A DNA stretch of 64,000 nt from Rhizobium sophoriradicis (GCF_003939025.1 NZ_RQIH01000004.1:62001-126000), one strand, 5' to 3'. Positions 18,437-27,553 are shown, counted from the first letter of the stretch. Numbers and translations: made by a program. The notes: generated by a model from the letters alone, not told the origin.

Positions 18437-21038
18437 CCGCCCGCTCAAGCGCGGCGCTGTTGAAGGGTTTCGTCAGCAGCACCGAGCCGGAGAGACGATT
18501 GGCGACTGGCAGGTCGCTGTCGCCGGTGGCAAAGACCAGACCGACCGAGGGAAGAGCCTCCCTAGCCCTGGCGGCAAAGGCCGATCCCGGCATGCCGGGT
18601 AGCCCGAGATCGACGACGACGATGTCGACGACGGTATGGCCAAGGATATCCGCCCCCGCTTCGCCGCTTTCGGCCTCGATGACGTCATAGCCGAGATCTT
18701 GCAGGATCTCGGCGGTATCCATGCGGATGAAGGCATCGTCTTCTACGAGCAGCAGCTTCAGCTTTCCGGCAGTCTCGGCATGTCTTGGACCAGCGGGTTT
18801 TGAATTGGGGCGAGCTGCATCGGCTGCCGCTCGGCCGGCTTGCGGCCGGGTGGCGAGCACGTGGCGGATCTTGCGGGCCAGCTCCTCGCGCGTATAGGGC
18901 TTGGAGAGCAGTTCCAGCCCGGGATCGAGCCTGCCGCCATGGACGATCGAGTCTTCCGTATAGCCGGATGTGTAGAGCACGGCGATATCGGGCAGACGCG
19001 CGCGCGCCATACGCGCAAGCTCCGGGCTCTTCAACGGTCCGGGCATGACGACATCGGTAAAGAGCAGGTCGATATGGGCGCCGCTCTCGACAACGGTCAG
19101 CGCGCTTTGCGCATCCTTTGCCTTTAAGACGTAATAGCCGAGATCCGACAGCATCTCGACGACGGTGGTGCGAACGCCCTCGTCATCCTCGGCGACAAGG
19201 ATGGTTTCGGTCCCGCCGGTTGCCGGCACGTTGTCGGCGGCGGTGACGCGATCCTCGCTGCGGAACGAGCGGGCGAGGTAGAGCTTGACGGTCGTGCCCT
19301 GGCCGGTCTGGCTGTAGATCTTTACATGGCCGCCCGACTGCTTGACGAAGCCGTAGACCATCGACAGGCCGAGACCGGAGCCCTTGCCTTCGGGCTTCGT
19401 CGAGAAGAAGGGCTCGAAGGCCTGCTCCTTGACCGCCTCAGTCATGCCGGAGCCGGTATCGGTGACAGCCAGCACGACATATTGGCCGGCCTTCACTTCA
19501 GGATGGGTGCGGCTGTAGGAATCGTCGAGGAAGGCGTTGCCGACCTATTCCAAAGGCCTCCGGAGACGACGGTCTCGACCTCGATCTCTTTCGCCGAGCG
19601 CGCGGCGCAGCATATCGTCCATGCCGGTGACGAGGCGGCCGATATTGATCACCTTCGGTTCCAGAGGCTGGCGGCGGCCGAAGGCGAGCAGCTGACTGGC
19701 CAGCCGCGAACCGCGTTCGACGGCGACAAGCGCATTGGCAATGCGCTCCTTGGCCCGGCCGTTTTCCGCCACGTCCTTGCCGAGAAGCTGCAGATTGCCC
19801 GAGATCACCTGCAGCAGATTGTTGAAGTCATGCGCGACGCCGCCGGTGAGCTTGCCGATCGATTCCATCTTCTGCGCTTGCTGAAGCGCCGCTTCGGCCT
19901 GCTGGCGTTCGGCGATCTCGGCCGCGACGCGGACCTCGAGCATTTCGTTGAGTTTGCGCAATTGATCTTCCATGTCGCGGCGCTGGTCGATTTCGACCTT
20001 GGCGGCACGGAAGAGCCGGATATTGTCGATCGCGACGGCCGATTGGCCGGCGAGGCTGACAAGGCTCGCCTCGGCGGCCTGCGAAAAACGCCCGGGTTCG
20101 GCGTGGCCGAAGAACAGGCCGCCGATGACGCTGCCGTCGCGCGATTTCACCGGCACGGCAAGATAGCTCCTGACCGGCAGATGCCCCTTCGGCATGCCAA
20201 AATGCGGCGCGCTCTGCCCGTAGCGCGGGTCGAGCAGGATATCGTCGGAGCGCACGATACCTTCGCCGTCGAAGGTCGGCGCGAAGACCTTGGTGTTGCG
20301 CGGCATCGGGAACTTTTCGAAATTCTTCCGGTCGACGCCGGAGAGTGCGTAGAGCATGTAGCTGCCGCCCCCGCCATCATCGACATTGTAGAAGAACGCC
20401 CCGAATTCGGCGCCGGTGAGCGTCACGCCGGCATCGACGACGATCTGGGTGAGGCGTTCGACATCGGGCTCGATGGTGATCGCCGCACCCGCCCGATTGA
20501 CGACGGCAAGCGCCTCCGACTTGGCGCGCAGCTCTTCAAGCGCCAGCTTCTCGCCGCGCTTGGCCGCCACCTGGTCGGTGACGTCGAGGGTCGCGCAGAG
20601 GATGCCGGCGATGGTGCCGTCATCGTCGCGCAGCGGCGTATAGGAAAAGGTGAACCATGTGTCCTCGGTACGGCCGTCGCGGCGCATCGGAATGCGCAGC
20701 TCTTTGAAGAGCTGCGGGCTGCCGCTGAGCGTGCTGGCAACGATCGGCGAGAATTGCTCCCAGATATCCGCCCAGACTTCGCGGAAGGGTCTCCCGAGCG
20801 CGGCGGGATGCCGCTCGGGGAACACAGGCACGTAGGCGTCATTGTAGAGGAAGGAGAGATCCGGACCCCAGGCGACGAATTTCGGCTGGCGCGAATTCAA
20901 TACCATTTCGGCGATATGTTTGAGAGAAGCAGGCCAGCTTTCAGCCGGTCCGAGACCGACGGCTTCAAAGGCCGGATGCCGCAGCAATTCGCCGATTTCG
21001 CCGCCGCCTCTCGGCCAGCCCTTGCCGAAGCTTCGCAT
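18408..21038 (-). pseudogene. Hybrid histidine kinase (PAS-GAF-HisKA-HATPase-REC-REC), damaged at the N box
   Basis: One frame runs 21038 to 18408 with a single TAG at 19545-19547. Before it are a PAS-like region (AWGPDLSFLYNDAYVPVFPE), a GAF domain (about 180-340) and the HisKA box with His403 (GGVAHDFNNLL). After it are the ATPase G boxes (AVTDTGSGM, KGSGLGLSMVYG) and two receiver domains (VAEDDEGVRTT with Asp in LFTDVVMPG; VEDDAFIRMD with Asp in VVDLGLPGMP). Just before the stop the residues are out of frame; the neighbouring frame reads IEVETVVSGGLWN, and the post-stop frame resumes at VGNAFLDDSYSRTHPEV. About 30 residues carrying the ATP-binding N box are absent. The kinase is therefore probably dead, although both fragments might be made. 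Confidence 0.85.
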
Positions 21039-21257
21039 CCAAAACGCTTTCTTGTCGCCCGCCGCGCCGGTGTGGCGGCAGCAATTGAAAGTCCTGCAGC
21101 CGCCTTCGCACTTCTAAAAGAGGTGCGGCTGCAGGGGTCCAGCTCGTCCAACCGTCAAGATAGCGGTTTGCGAAGGCAGGGAAAGGGGAGTGTCGAAATA
21201 TCATTAACCGCTGCGAGTTCAATCTTTTGCAAGGTGACGCGGGCCGTCCCCGAGCGG

Positions 21258-21437
21258 TTATTTTCGGTAGAATTTTTGCGACGCCGCGAGGGCGCGGCCA
21301 ATGTCGAAGGAGGGCAGTTGCATCGGCCTGCGGGGGTCGCGGAAAACCAGTCCGACGAGCTTGTCGACGACAAGGATCAATCCAAGCGCCAGACCGAGAT
21401 AGAGCAGCGCGGCGACGAGCAGGAGCGACATCTCCAT
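21258..21437 (-). CDS. Small membrane protein, 59 residues
   Basis: ATG at 21435-21437 with GAGGT immediately upstream; stop TAA at 21258-21260. The product starts MEMSLLLVAALLYLGLALGL and has a single hydrophobic segment (about 3-32), then a basic cytoplasmic-looking tail FRDPRRPMQLPSFDIGRALA. It lies 3 bp after the stop of a 25-codon frame that also encodes a hydrophobic peptide, so the two may be a tiny operon. Not assigned to a known family. It is the only gene-like sequence in the gap between the kinase and the DUF2934 gene, apart from that peptide. Confidence 0.45.
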   Translation of the reverse strand: MEMSLLLVAALLYLGLALGLILVVDKLVGLVFRDPRRPMQLPSFDIGRALAASQKFYRK

Positions 21438-21440
21438 ACC

Positions 21441-21518
21441 TCACCCGACCACGGTGAAGGCGCGGCCGCAGGCTGCGAAAAAGGCAAAGGAGAGAATCCC
21501 GGCCACGCCGTCGTTCAT
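21441..21518 (-). CDS. Possible 25-residue membrane peptide
   Basis: ATG at 21516-21518 preceded by GGGGAG at 6-base spacing; stop at 21441-21443. The peptide begins MNDGVAGILSFAFFAACGRA and is hydrophobic throughout. It precedes the 59-residue membrane protein by 3 bp. The shape recalls the small KdpF-like or CydX-like subunits that accompany membrane complexes, but sequence identity is not enough to name it. The conserved ribosome site is the main support. Confidence 0.35.
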   Translation of the reverse strand: MNDGVAGILSFAFFAACGRAFTVVG

Positions 21519-21762
21519 GGCGTTCTCCCCGGTTTCGCCATCAACAGTCTCGGTCTGGTTTTGCTCCCGGCGATCGGGCGAGGGATCAACTTTTTTGGGA
21601 AGCCTCAAAGCTTGCAGCGTCATCCGGCTTCTATTCACCCCCGCATGGAAAAGCCCACCTCTGAACTTCCATAAAACACAACTAATTCAGGCGTATGACA
21701 AAGAAACCCCGAAGGGCGTCGCAACGACGCCCCTTTCATCGAGGTGATCGGTATTCCTGTGT

Positions 21763-22038
21763 TCAGGATGCCGTCTTGCGGCTCGCAGTCCGCTTGGGCG
21801 CCGGCGTGACGACGCCGTTCGTCTTGGCGCCTGTTGCGGCAAGCTTCGTGGTCGTCACGGTGCGCTTGGCCTTGGGCTTGGCCTCTTTGCCATTGGAAGA
21901 GGCAGCAGAGCCTTCGAGCGCTTCGCGTTCGTGGCGTGCCTGTTCCCAATGAATGGAATCTCGCCCTGTCGGATAGCCCTCTTCTTCCCAGAGGGCGTAT
22001 GCACGTTTTTTGATCCACTCTTCCCGAGTTTCTGCCAT
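21763..22038 (-). CDS. DUF2934 domain protein
   Basis: A 91-residue protein. The first 40 residues match DUF2934: EEWIKKRAYALWEEEGYPTG, then RDSIHWEQARHERE. The C-terminal half is a Lys/Ala/Thr-rich tail (KPKAKRTVTTTKLAATGAK and so on) like those of other small basic proteins in this block. Function of the family is unknown; in rhizobia it is commonly found in several copies. A ribosome site GGAGATCAGCG precedes the ATG at 22038. Confidence 0.85.
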   Translation of the reverse strand: MAETREEWIKKRAYALWEEEGYPTGRDSIHWEQARHEREALEGSAASSNGKEAKPKAKRTVTTTKLAATGAKTNGVVTPAPKRTASRKTAS

Positions 22039-22180
22039 CGCTGATCTCCAGTCACATAATGCCGTCGTTCGAACGCGATACTGCCTGGATGGTTCCAGAC
22101 GAGGGCCGCTGTTTCAAGCGAAATCGGCCTGCAACCGTAAATATTTCGCGTTCCAGCATATCAGGGTTGAGAATCCGCGT

Positions 22181-22822
22181 TCATCGCAGCTGAAATTCCG
22201 TCGCCTTGTGCAGATCTGATACGAACGCCTCGCGCTGTCGGTGCCTCTCCATTTCGTCACGGATGCGCAGGAGAAAGGAAGGATGGATGGTGACGAGAAC
22301 GGGCGGATGGTTCCTCGGCTGCAGGATATGGCCGCGCTCCGGCGTCAGTTTTGCCTTCGGTCCAAGCAGCGCGTAAAGCGCGCTTGCGCCCAGCGCCACG
22401 ACGAGCTTCGGCTGCAGGATGTTGAGTTCGGCGCCGAGCCACCAAGCGCAACGCCGGATCTCGCCGGCATTGGGTTTGGCATGCAGGCGCCGTTTGCCGC
22501 GCGGCGTGAACTTGAAGTGCTTGACCGCATTGGTGACGTAGCAGCGCTCGCGATTGAGACCGGCTTCTTCAAGACAGCGGTCGAGGAGATGGCCGGCCGG
22601 GCCGACAAACGGCCTGCCGGCGATATCTTCCCGGTCACCCGGTTGCTCACCGACAAGAACGATCTCGGCCTGGTCAGGGCCTTCGCCGAAGACAGTCTGG
22701 GTGGCATTCCTGTAGAGATCGCAGCGGGTGCAGCCTTCGGCCTGATGGCGGAGCTCGGCAATGCTGTCCGCATCGGCGACTTCGAGGGTCAAGGCCGGGC
22801 CGACGTTTGCGGCGATGTTCAT
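22181..22822 (-). CDS. udgX: UdgX-type uracil-DNA glycosylase
   Basis: A 213-residue Fe-S uracil-DNA glycosylase superfamily protein. From Met at 22822: CTRCDLY with Cys31 and Cys34, the UdgX motif GEQPGD at 58-63, GRPFVGPAG, VTNAVKHFKF, the distinctive R-loop GKRRLH ending in His114, Cys125 and a terminal HPSFLL motif. In UdgX of Mycobacterium the equivalent histidine of KRRIH attacks the abasic sugar and leaves the enzyme covalently attached to DNA. Here Ile is Leu but the His is kept. The start is uncertain: GAGG precedes the ATG at 22822, and longer starts at 22837 (ATG) and 22861 (TTG) are possible. It stands alone between a DUF2934 gene and a divergent cardiolipin synthase. Confidence 0.85.
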   Translation of the reverse strand: MNIAANVGPALTLEVADADSIAELRHQAEGCTRCDLYRNATQTVFGEGPDQAEIVLVGEQPGDREDIAGRPFVGPAGHLLDRCLEEAGLNRERCYVTNAVKHFKFTPRGKRRLHAKPNAGEIRRCAWWLGAELNILQPKLVVALGASALYALLGPKAKLTPERGHILQPRNHPPVLVTIHPSFLLRIRDEMERHRQREAFVSDLHKATEFQLR

Positions 22823-22989
22823 GATCGCGATCCTCATCTCCTGGGGATCAATCGCTTGCAACGGGGATTGTTCCCCGGCCGCCGAGCCGCCGCCGGCGGC
22901 GGAAGAATGGCGGCGGGCGAAAAATTTCGCGCCATAGGAGAGAGCAGGCGCAATTGAACGCCGCCGTTTCGCGGTTATATTGGCCTGCG

Positions 22990-24453
22990 ATGTTCTATCT
23001 CCTGTCGACCTACTGGCCGCATATCCTCTTTGTCGTTTCGATCGCCATGGGAGCCGCGGCGGCGATCCATGCCGCCATGACCAAGGAGGAGGTGCGCGCC
23101 GCGATCGGCTGGGTCGGTGTCATCATCCTGTCTCCGATCGTCGGCGCGCTGCTTTACGCAATTGCCGGCATCAACCGCATCCGCCGCAAATCGCTGAGCA
23201 TTCGCCGCGATGCCCTGCTGCTTGCGCCCGGTGTCGACGAGCTGGAAACGTTTGACGCCGAGGCCGAGACGGTGATCAGCCAGTTCGGCCGCCGTTTTGC
23301 GGCGCTGCAGACGCTGGGCGACCGGGTGACCCGCAACCCGCTGACCTCGGGCAATGCGATCGACATGCTGGAGACCGGCGATGAGGCCTATGCGGCGATG
23401 AAATCAGCCGTCGACGGGGCGAGCCGCAGCATCCTGCTCGAAACCTATATTTTCGACCGCGACGCCATCGGGCTGCGCATCGCCGACGCGCTGATTGCGG
23501 CGGTCAAGCGCGGCGTGGCGGTGCGGGTGCTGATCGATGCCGTTGGGGCACGCTATTCAGTGCCGAGCATTCTCGGCTATCTCAAGGATGGCGGCGTCAC
23601 CGTCGCCGTCTTCAACGGCAACGTCATCATGGGCTTGCGGCTGCCCTATGCCAATCTGCGCACCCACCGCAAGATCCTGATCGTCGACGGCCGTATTGCG
23701 CTGACGGGCGGGATGAATATCAGGGCGGGCTTCAGCGAGGAGGCAACGGGCGAGAGCTTCGCCCACGATACGCATTTCAGCGTCACCGGCCCTGTCGTCG
23801 CCGACCTCTTCGACCTTGCCGCCGAAGACTGGCGCTTCACCACTGGGGAGTTGTTGAACGGCGAAGCCTGGCGCATCGAACCGCCGCAGCGCAACCCCGG
23901 CGATCCCATCCTGATGCGCGTCGTCGCTTCCGGGCCGGATCGCAGCGTCGAAACCAACCACAAGATGCTGATGGGCGCTTTTTCCATCGCGCGCCAATCG
24001 ATCCGCATCATGTCGCCCTATTTCCTGCCGGACCGCGAACTGATCAGTGCCCTGGTGACGGCGGCGCGCCGCGGCGTCGAAGTCGATATCATCGTGCCTG
24101 ACGTCAATAACCTCATGCTGGTCGACCGGGCGATGACGGCGCAATTCGATCAGATCCTCAAGAACTACTGCCGCATCTGGCGCTCGACCGGCAGCTTCAG
24201 CCATTCAAAATTGCTGACGATCGACGGCACGTGGGCCTATGTCGGTTCTTCCAACCTCGACCCGCGCTCGCTGAGACTGAATTTCGAGGTCGATCTCGAG
24301 GTGCTGAACGAGGGTTTTGCCGCCGAGATCGACGAGCATATCGAGGAAACCCTGAAAGGGGCGACGCTGGTGACGCTCGAGGGCTTGCGCGCGCGGCCCT
24401 TCCCGGTGCGGCTCATCGAGAAGGTGCTATGGCTCGGTTCGCCCTATCTCTGA
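22990..24453 (+). CDS. cls: Cardiolipin synthase (phospholipase D superfamily)
   Basis: A 487-residue membrane enzyme joining phosphatidylglycerol to a second lipid to make cardiolipin. Two N-terminal hydrophobic helices (residues 1-25 and about 35-60) are followed by two HxKxxxxD motifs: THRKILIVDGRIALTGGMNI and SHSKLLTIDGTWAYVGSSNLDPRS. The ATG at 22990 gives the typical MFYLLSTYWPHILFVVS start; an in-frame TTG at 22954 is less likely. A related endonuclease/exonuclease/phosphatase protein follows 83 bp later. Confidence 0.92.
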   Translation: MFYLLSTYWPHILFVVSIAMGAAAAIHAAMTKEEVRAAIGWVGVIILSPIVGALLYAIAGINRIRRKSLSIRRDALLLAPGVDELETFDAEAETVISQFGRRFAALQTLGDRVTRNPLTSGNAIDMLETGDEAYAAMKSAVDGASRSILLETYIFDRDAIGLRIADALIAAVKRGVAVRVLIDAVGARYSVPSILGYLKDGGVTVAVFNGNVIMGLRLPYANLRTHRKILIVDGRIALTGGMNIRAGFSEEATGESFAHDTHFSVTGPVVADLFDLAAEDWRFTTGELLNGEAWRIEPPQRNPGDPILMRVVASGPDRSVETNHKMLMGAFSIARQSIRIMSPYFLPDRELISALVTAARRGVEVDIIVPDVNNLMLVDRAMTAQFDQILKNYCRIWRSTGSFSHSKLLTIDGTWAYVGSSNLDPRSLRLNFEVDLEVLNEGFAAEIDEHIEETLKGATLVTLEGLRARPFPVRLIEKVLWLGSPYL

Positions 24454-24535
24454 CGGATTTTTTGCGTTCTAACGTGGCAAGTTCGGCTCGGCCGACTATA
24501 CTGCGGAATGAGTAGCCCTTTGATCAACGGAACAA

Positions 24536-25363
24536 ATGCGCCGCCCGATGCACGCCAGGAAAGACAGTCTTCCCGCCAGTATTCTCGCCTCGATCAGAAG
24601 CAGGAAAAAGCGGCTTGATCCGGCCTATACCGAGATACGGCCGCGCAGCGCGGGAACGCTGATCGCCTCCTACAATGTTCACAAATGCGTCGGCACCGAC
24701 CGCCGCTTCGATCCCGAACGCACGAGCCGGGTGATTCACGAAATCGGTGCCGATGTCATCGCGCTGCAGGAGGCCGACACGCGTTTTGGGGAGCGCACGG
24801 GTATCCTCGACCTAGGCCGGCTGGAGCGGGAGACGGGGCTGATCCCGGTGCCGGTCGCCGGAATGGCCAAGGCGCATGGCTGGCACGGCAATGTCGTGCT
24901 CTTCAAGAAAGGGCTGGTGCACGACGTGCACCAAGTCAAGCTGCCGGGGCTGGAGCCGCGCGGCGCCCTCGTCGCCGAGATCGAGCTCGAAGCGGGTGGG
25001 GTGCTGCGCATCATCGCCGCGCATTTCGGCCTGCTGCGCCACAACAGAGCCCAGCAGGCCCACACACTGGTCGAGCTGATCAAGGACAGGCACGAAATGC
25101 CGACCATCCTGCTCGGCGACCTCAACGAATGGCGGCTCGGCGACCGCTCCTCGCTCAACACCTTCCAATCCGCCTTCGGAGAGCTGCCGCCCGCAGTCCC
25201 CAGCTTTCCCGCCGGCTTGCCGCTGCTCGCCCTCGACCGCATCATCGCCAACCGCAAGGGGATCATCACCGAGGTGGAAGCGCATGACACGCCGCTGGCG
25301 CGCATCGCCTCGGACCATTTGCCGATCAAGGCGCTGGTGGATCTGAAGCCGGTGGCCGGTTAG
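24536..25363 (+). CDS. Endonuclease/exonuclease/phosphatase family hydrolase
   Basis: A 275-residue EEP-fold enzyme. Active-site segments in order are LIASYNVHKCVGTD, VIALQEADTRFGER (metal-binding Glu), IIAAHFGLLRHNRAQQ, TILLGDLNEWR (catalytic Asp/Asn) and ASDHLPIKALV (terminal Asp-His). No signal peptide. Such proteins next to PLD-type cardiolipin synthases in proteobacteria are thought to act on phospholipids or phosphodiesters, so a lipid role is a contextual guess. Start may be 24536 or the ATG at 24548. Confidence 0.88.
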   Translation: MRRPMHARKDSLPASILASIRSRKKRLDPAYTEIRPRSAGTLIASYNVHKCVGTDRRFDPERTSRVIHEIGADVIALQEADTRFGERTGILDLGRLERETGLIPVPVAGMAKAHGWHGNVVLFKKGLVHDVHQVKLPGLEPRGALVAEIELEAGGVLRIIAAHFGLLRHNRAQQAHTLVELIKDRHEMPTILLGDLNEWRLGDRSSLNTFQSAFGELPPAVPSFPAGLPLLALDRIIANRKGIITEVEAHDTPLARIASDHLPIKALVDLKPVAG

Positions 25364-25491
25364 AAAAACCTGTCGCGTCCGCGGTGTCTATTCGGATGAA
25401 GGGGCAGCCGCACGGGACGGAGCGCGGTCGTTGATCGGTGGAGGCATTTGTTCGGCCGCGTGAGACGGGTGTGAACGTCGGGGCACATCGC

Positions 25492-26084
25492 TTATTTCGA
25501 GCGAAAAAAAACGACGAGTCCGCGAAACCGCTGAGCCCATAGCAACGGATCGGTCATTTCAGGCGAGGATGGCGCGACCAGCCGGTCCAGGCGCGGCAGG
25601 AGAAAGGCAGCCCAATCGTCGAGATCGGTTTTGCTGAAGTACGGCAGCCAGACGTCGAAGGTGCCATCCCATTGTCTGGGGTTTGCCTTCGCCAGATCGC
25701 CGAGTTTCACCGATACGGTTTGGCCGTGGTCGCCGACGACGTCTACGTCTGGATCGGGATCCGGCCTGGGAAGGCGCGCGAAGATGCGCTCTTCCACAGC
25801 TTTGCCAGCGGTTCGATCCGCGTCGTTCAGGTGACGCAATATCCGGGTGTCGCTGGCGGCGCCGGAGCCCTCGGTCATGTTGATGGTAAATTTGGCGCCG
25901 ATCAGGCTGTTCGAATATTGGGATACCTGCAACGAGAAAACCCTTCTGCCACGGACAAAACTGCACCTGCGGCCGCTTGCGATTCCCAGCCGAGTTCCTG
26001 AAATCGCGAGGCCAGCAGCGACCGCATATGCCGGTGAAAGTCCTTGCTTTTCACATAGTCGCGCATGCTTCTGTCCGGGGCCAT
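25492..26084 (-). pseudogene. DUF4304-like protein, frameshifted
   Basis: Two minus-strand frames join into one sensible protein of about 197 residues. Frame A, from the ATG at 26084, gives MRDYVKSKDFHRHMRSLLAS and RFQELGWES, an N-terminus typical of DUF4304 proteins. Frame B gives CSFVRGRRVFSLQVSQYSNS, LIGAKFTINM and ends near WDGTFDVWLPYF and LLPRLDRLVAP. The switch is needed near 25955-25975, within a GC-rich run. The span of 593 bp is not a multiple of three, consistent with a 1-base shift. It could be a true lesion or a sequencing error. Family function is unknown; lengths of 118-207 residues are usual. Bases 25364-25491 before it hold nothing recognisable. Confidence 0.6.
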
Positions 26085-26215
26085 TTCTCGCGCCGGAACA
26101 TCTCATGGCACGCTGAAAGGCACAAGCGAAGCCAGCCATGCGGAAACTTGAGCGCGCGAATCTGAACTCTTGTTGAGGCGGGGGCTTCGAGGCGGACTGG
26201 CTCGCCCTCTGCAGG

Positions 26216-26674
26216 TCAACCCTTGCCGGGGCGGACTTCCATGAACACGTAACTTTCGCCGGCCCCTGAGGGGATCGCATGGACGTCATATGACGTCTGC
26301 GGGTCCTCGCCCATTCCCAATGAGCCGGGCGGCATGCCCGGCACGGCCAGCCCGCTTAGCGGCGGCCGCTCCCGCAACAGTCGCTGGACGGCCGCGAGCG
26401 GCACGTGTCCCTCGAGGTAGTATTTCTCGACAACGGCGGTGTGGCAGCCCTCCAAATCGGCGGGCACAGCCAGCCGCGCCTTGACCGCTGCGAGGTCGTC
26501 GGTGTCGCGGGCGTCGACAGAAAAGCCTGCCGCCGCCATCGCCTTCGACCATTCATGGCAGCAGCCACAGTTCGGATCCTTGTAGACCGTCATCTTCGCC
26601 GGGCCGGCGCTGGCCCGTCTGCCGGGGAGCGCGAGCACGGACGCCGCCATCGCGATAAAGCTTCTTCTGTGCAT
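26216..26674 (-). CDS. DUF411 family metal-binding protein
   Basis: A 152-residue exported protein. Signal sequence MHRRSFIAMAASVLALPGRR is followed by AGPAKMTVYKDPNCGCCHEW, the CxCC motif of DUF411, then PADLEGCHTAVVEKYYLEGH with a further Cys-His pair and VPLAAVQRLLRERPPLSGLAVPGMP-like sequence. AGGAGTGGAGG precedes the ATG at 26674. DUF411 proteins accompany copper and silver resistance genes; here it ends a copper operon. Direct copper binding by the Cys cluster is inference from the family. Confidence 0.9.
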   Translation of the reverse strand: MHRRSFIAMAASVLALPGRRASAGPAKMTVYKDPNCGCCHEWSKAMAAAGFSVDARDTDDLAAVKARLAVPADLEGCHTAVVEKYYLEGHVPLAAVQRLLRERPPLSGLAVPGMPPGSLGMGEDPQTSYDVHAIPSGAGESYVFMEVRPGKG

Positions 26675-26729
26675 GGCCTCCACTCCTTGAAGTGCTGCCG
26701 CCCGGCTGGGTCCGGGCGGCAGCCGCACA

Positions 26730-27017
26730 TTATTTTACTTCGGTGACGGTCAGCTTGCCATTCACGCGTTCGGCAACGAAATCGATGTTCGATCCTTCCT
26801 TCAGCTTTTCGAGCAGAGCCGGGTCTTCGACGCGGAAGACCATCGTCATCGCTGGCATGTCGAGGTTCTTCAGGTCTTCATGCTTGATGGTGACCTTCTT
26901 CGCCTTGGCATCTACCTTGTTGACGACGCCCTTGGTGAATTCCTGGGCGAAAGCCCCGAGGGCCCCGCTGGCGGAGAGCAGGGCGGCGACACCGATTTTG
27001 ATCATTGCAGTTTTCAT
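26730..27017 (-). CDS. CusF-like periplasmic copper-binding protein
   Basis: A 95-residue exported protein. Signal peptide is residues 1 to about 24 (IGVAALLSASGALGAFAQ). The mature OB-like fold has KKVTIKHEDLKNLDMPAMTM, where His46, Met57 and Met59 align with the Cu(I) ligands His36, Met47 and Met49 of E. coli CusF. The CusF tryptophan that caps the metal (Trp44) is Met54 here. AAGGAGCC precedes the ATG at 27017. CusF normally hands copper to a CusCBA pump; no CusA or CusB gene is visible in this operon, so its partner is unclear. Confidence 0.88.
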   Translation of the reverse strand: MKTAMIKIGVAALLSASGALGAFAQEFTKGVVNKVDAKAKKVTIKHEDLKNLDMPAMTMVFRVEDPALLEKLKEGSNIDFVAERVNGKLTVTEVK

Positions 27018-27039
27018 CTTCGTGGCTCCTTGGTTTCGA

Positions 27040-27519
27040 TTACTTTCCGGCGACACTGACGTCGCCGTGCATCCCGGCTTCGTAGTGGCCGGGAATCAGG
27101 CAGGCGAACTTGAATTCACCGTCCGTGGTGAACTTCCAGACGATCTCGCCCGACTGGCCGGCCGGAAGGCGGATCGAATTGGCGTCGGCATGTTCCATTT
27201 CCGGGAACTTCTCCATGACCTTCTTGTGCTCGAGGATCTTGTCCTCCTGGTCGAGCACGAATTCATGGTCGATGGTTCCGGCGTTCTTGATCTCGATCTT
27301 GACCGTCTGCCCCTTGCGGACTTTGAAGGCCGCGGGCGTGAACAACATCTTCCCGTCATCGGTTTCCTTCATCGTGACGCGGATCGTCTGGGTCGCCTTT
27401 GCCTTGTCGCCTGGTTCTCCGGCCGCCATTTTTTCACCGTGGCCGCCTGCATGGTTCCCGGAGGCGAGGGCGGGCGTTGCGAAGGCCGCGAGCGCGGCTG
27501 CGATTAGGAGTTTCTTCAT
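27040..27519 (-). CDS. Cupredoxin (plastocyanin-like) periplasmic protein
   Basis: A 159-residue blue-copper-type protein. The signal peptide is about 1-19 (MKKLLIAAALAAFATPALAS), then a His-rich linker NHAGGHGEK. The cupredoxin domain holds the type 1 copper ligands: His in IDHEFVLDQ and Cys, His and Met in FACLIPGHYEAGM. AAAGGAACC precedes the ATG. It is coded between the multicopper oxidase and the CusF-like protein, so it may carry copper or electrons for the oxidase in the periplasm. Confidence 0.92.
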   Translation of the reverse strand: MKKLLIAAALAAFATPALASGNHAGGHGEKMAAGEPGDKAKATQTIRVTMKETDDGKMLFTPAAFKVRKGQTVKIEIKNAGTIDHEFVLDQEDKILEHKKVMEKFPEMEHADANSIRLPAGQSGEIVWKFTTDGEFKFACLIPGHYEAGMHGDVSVAGK

Positions 27520-27553
27520 TTTCGGTTCCTTTGCAGTTGGGAGGTATGGGCCG

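Noticed and set aside
19326..21674. 782-codon open frame on the plus strand
   Set aside because: It is the antisense of the hybrid kinase. Its protein is Arg/His/Asp-rich without domains; long antisense frames are common in GC-rich coding DNA.
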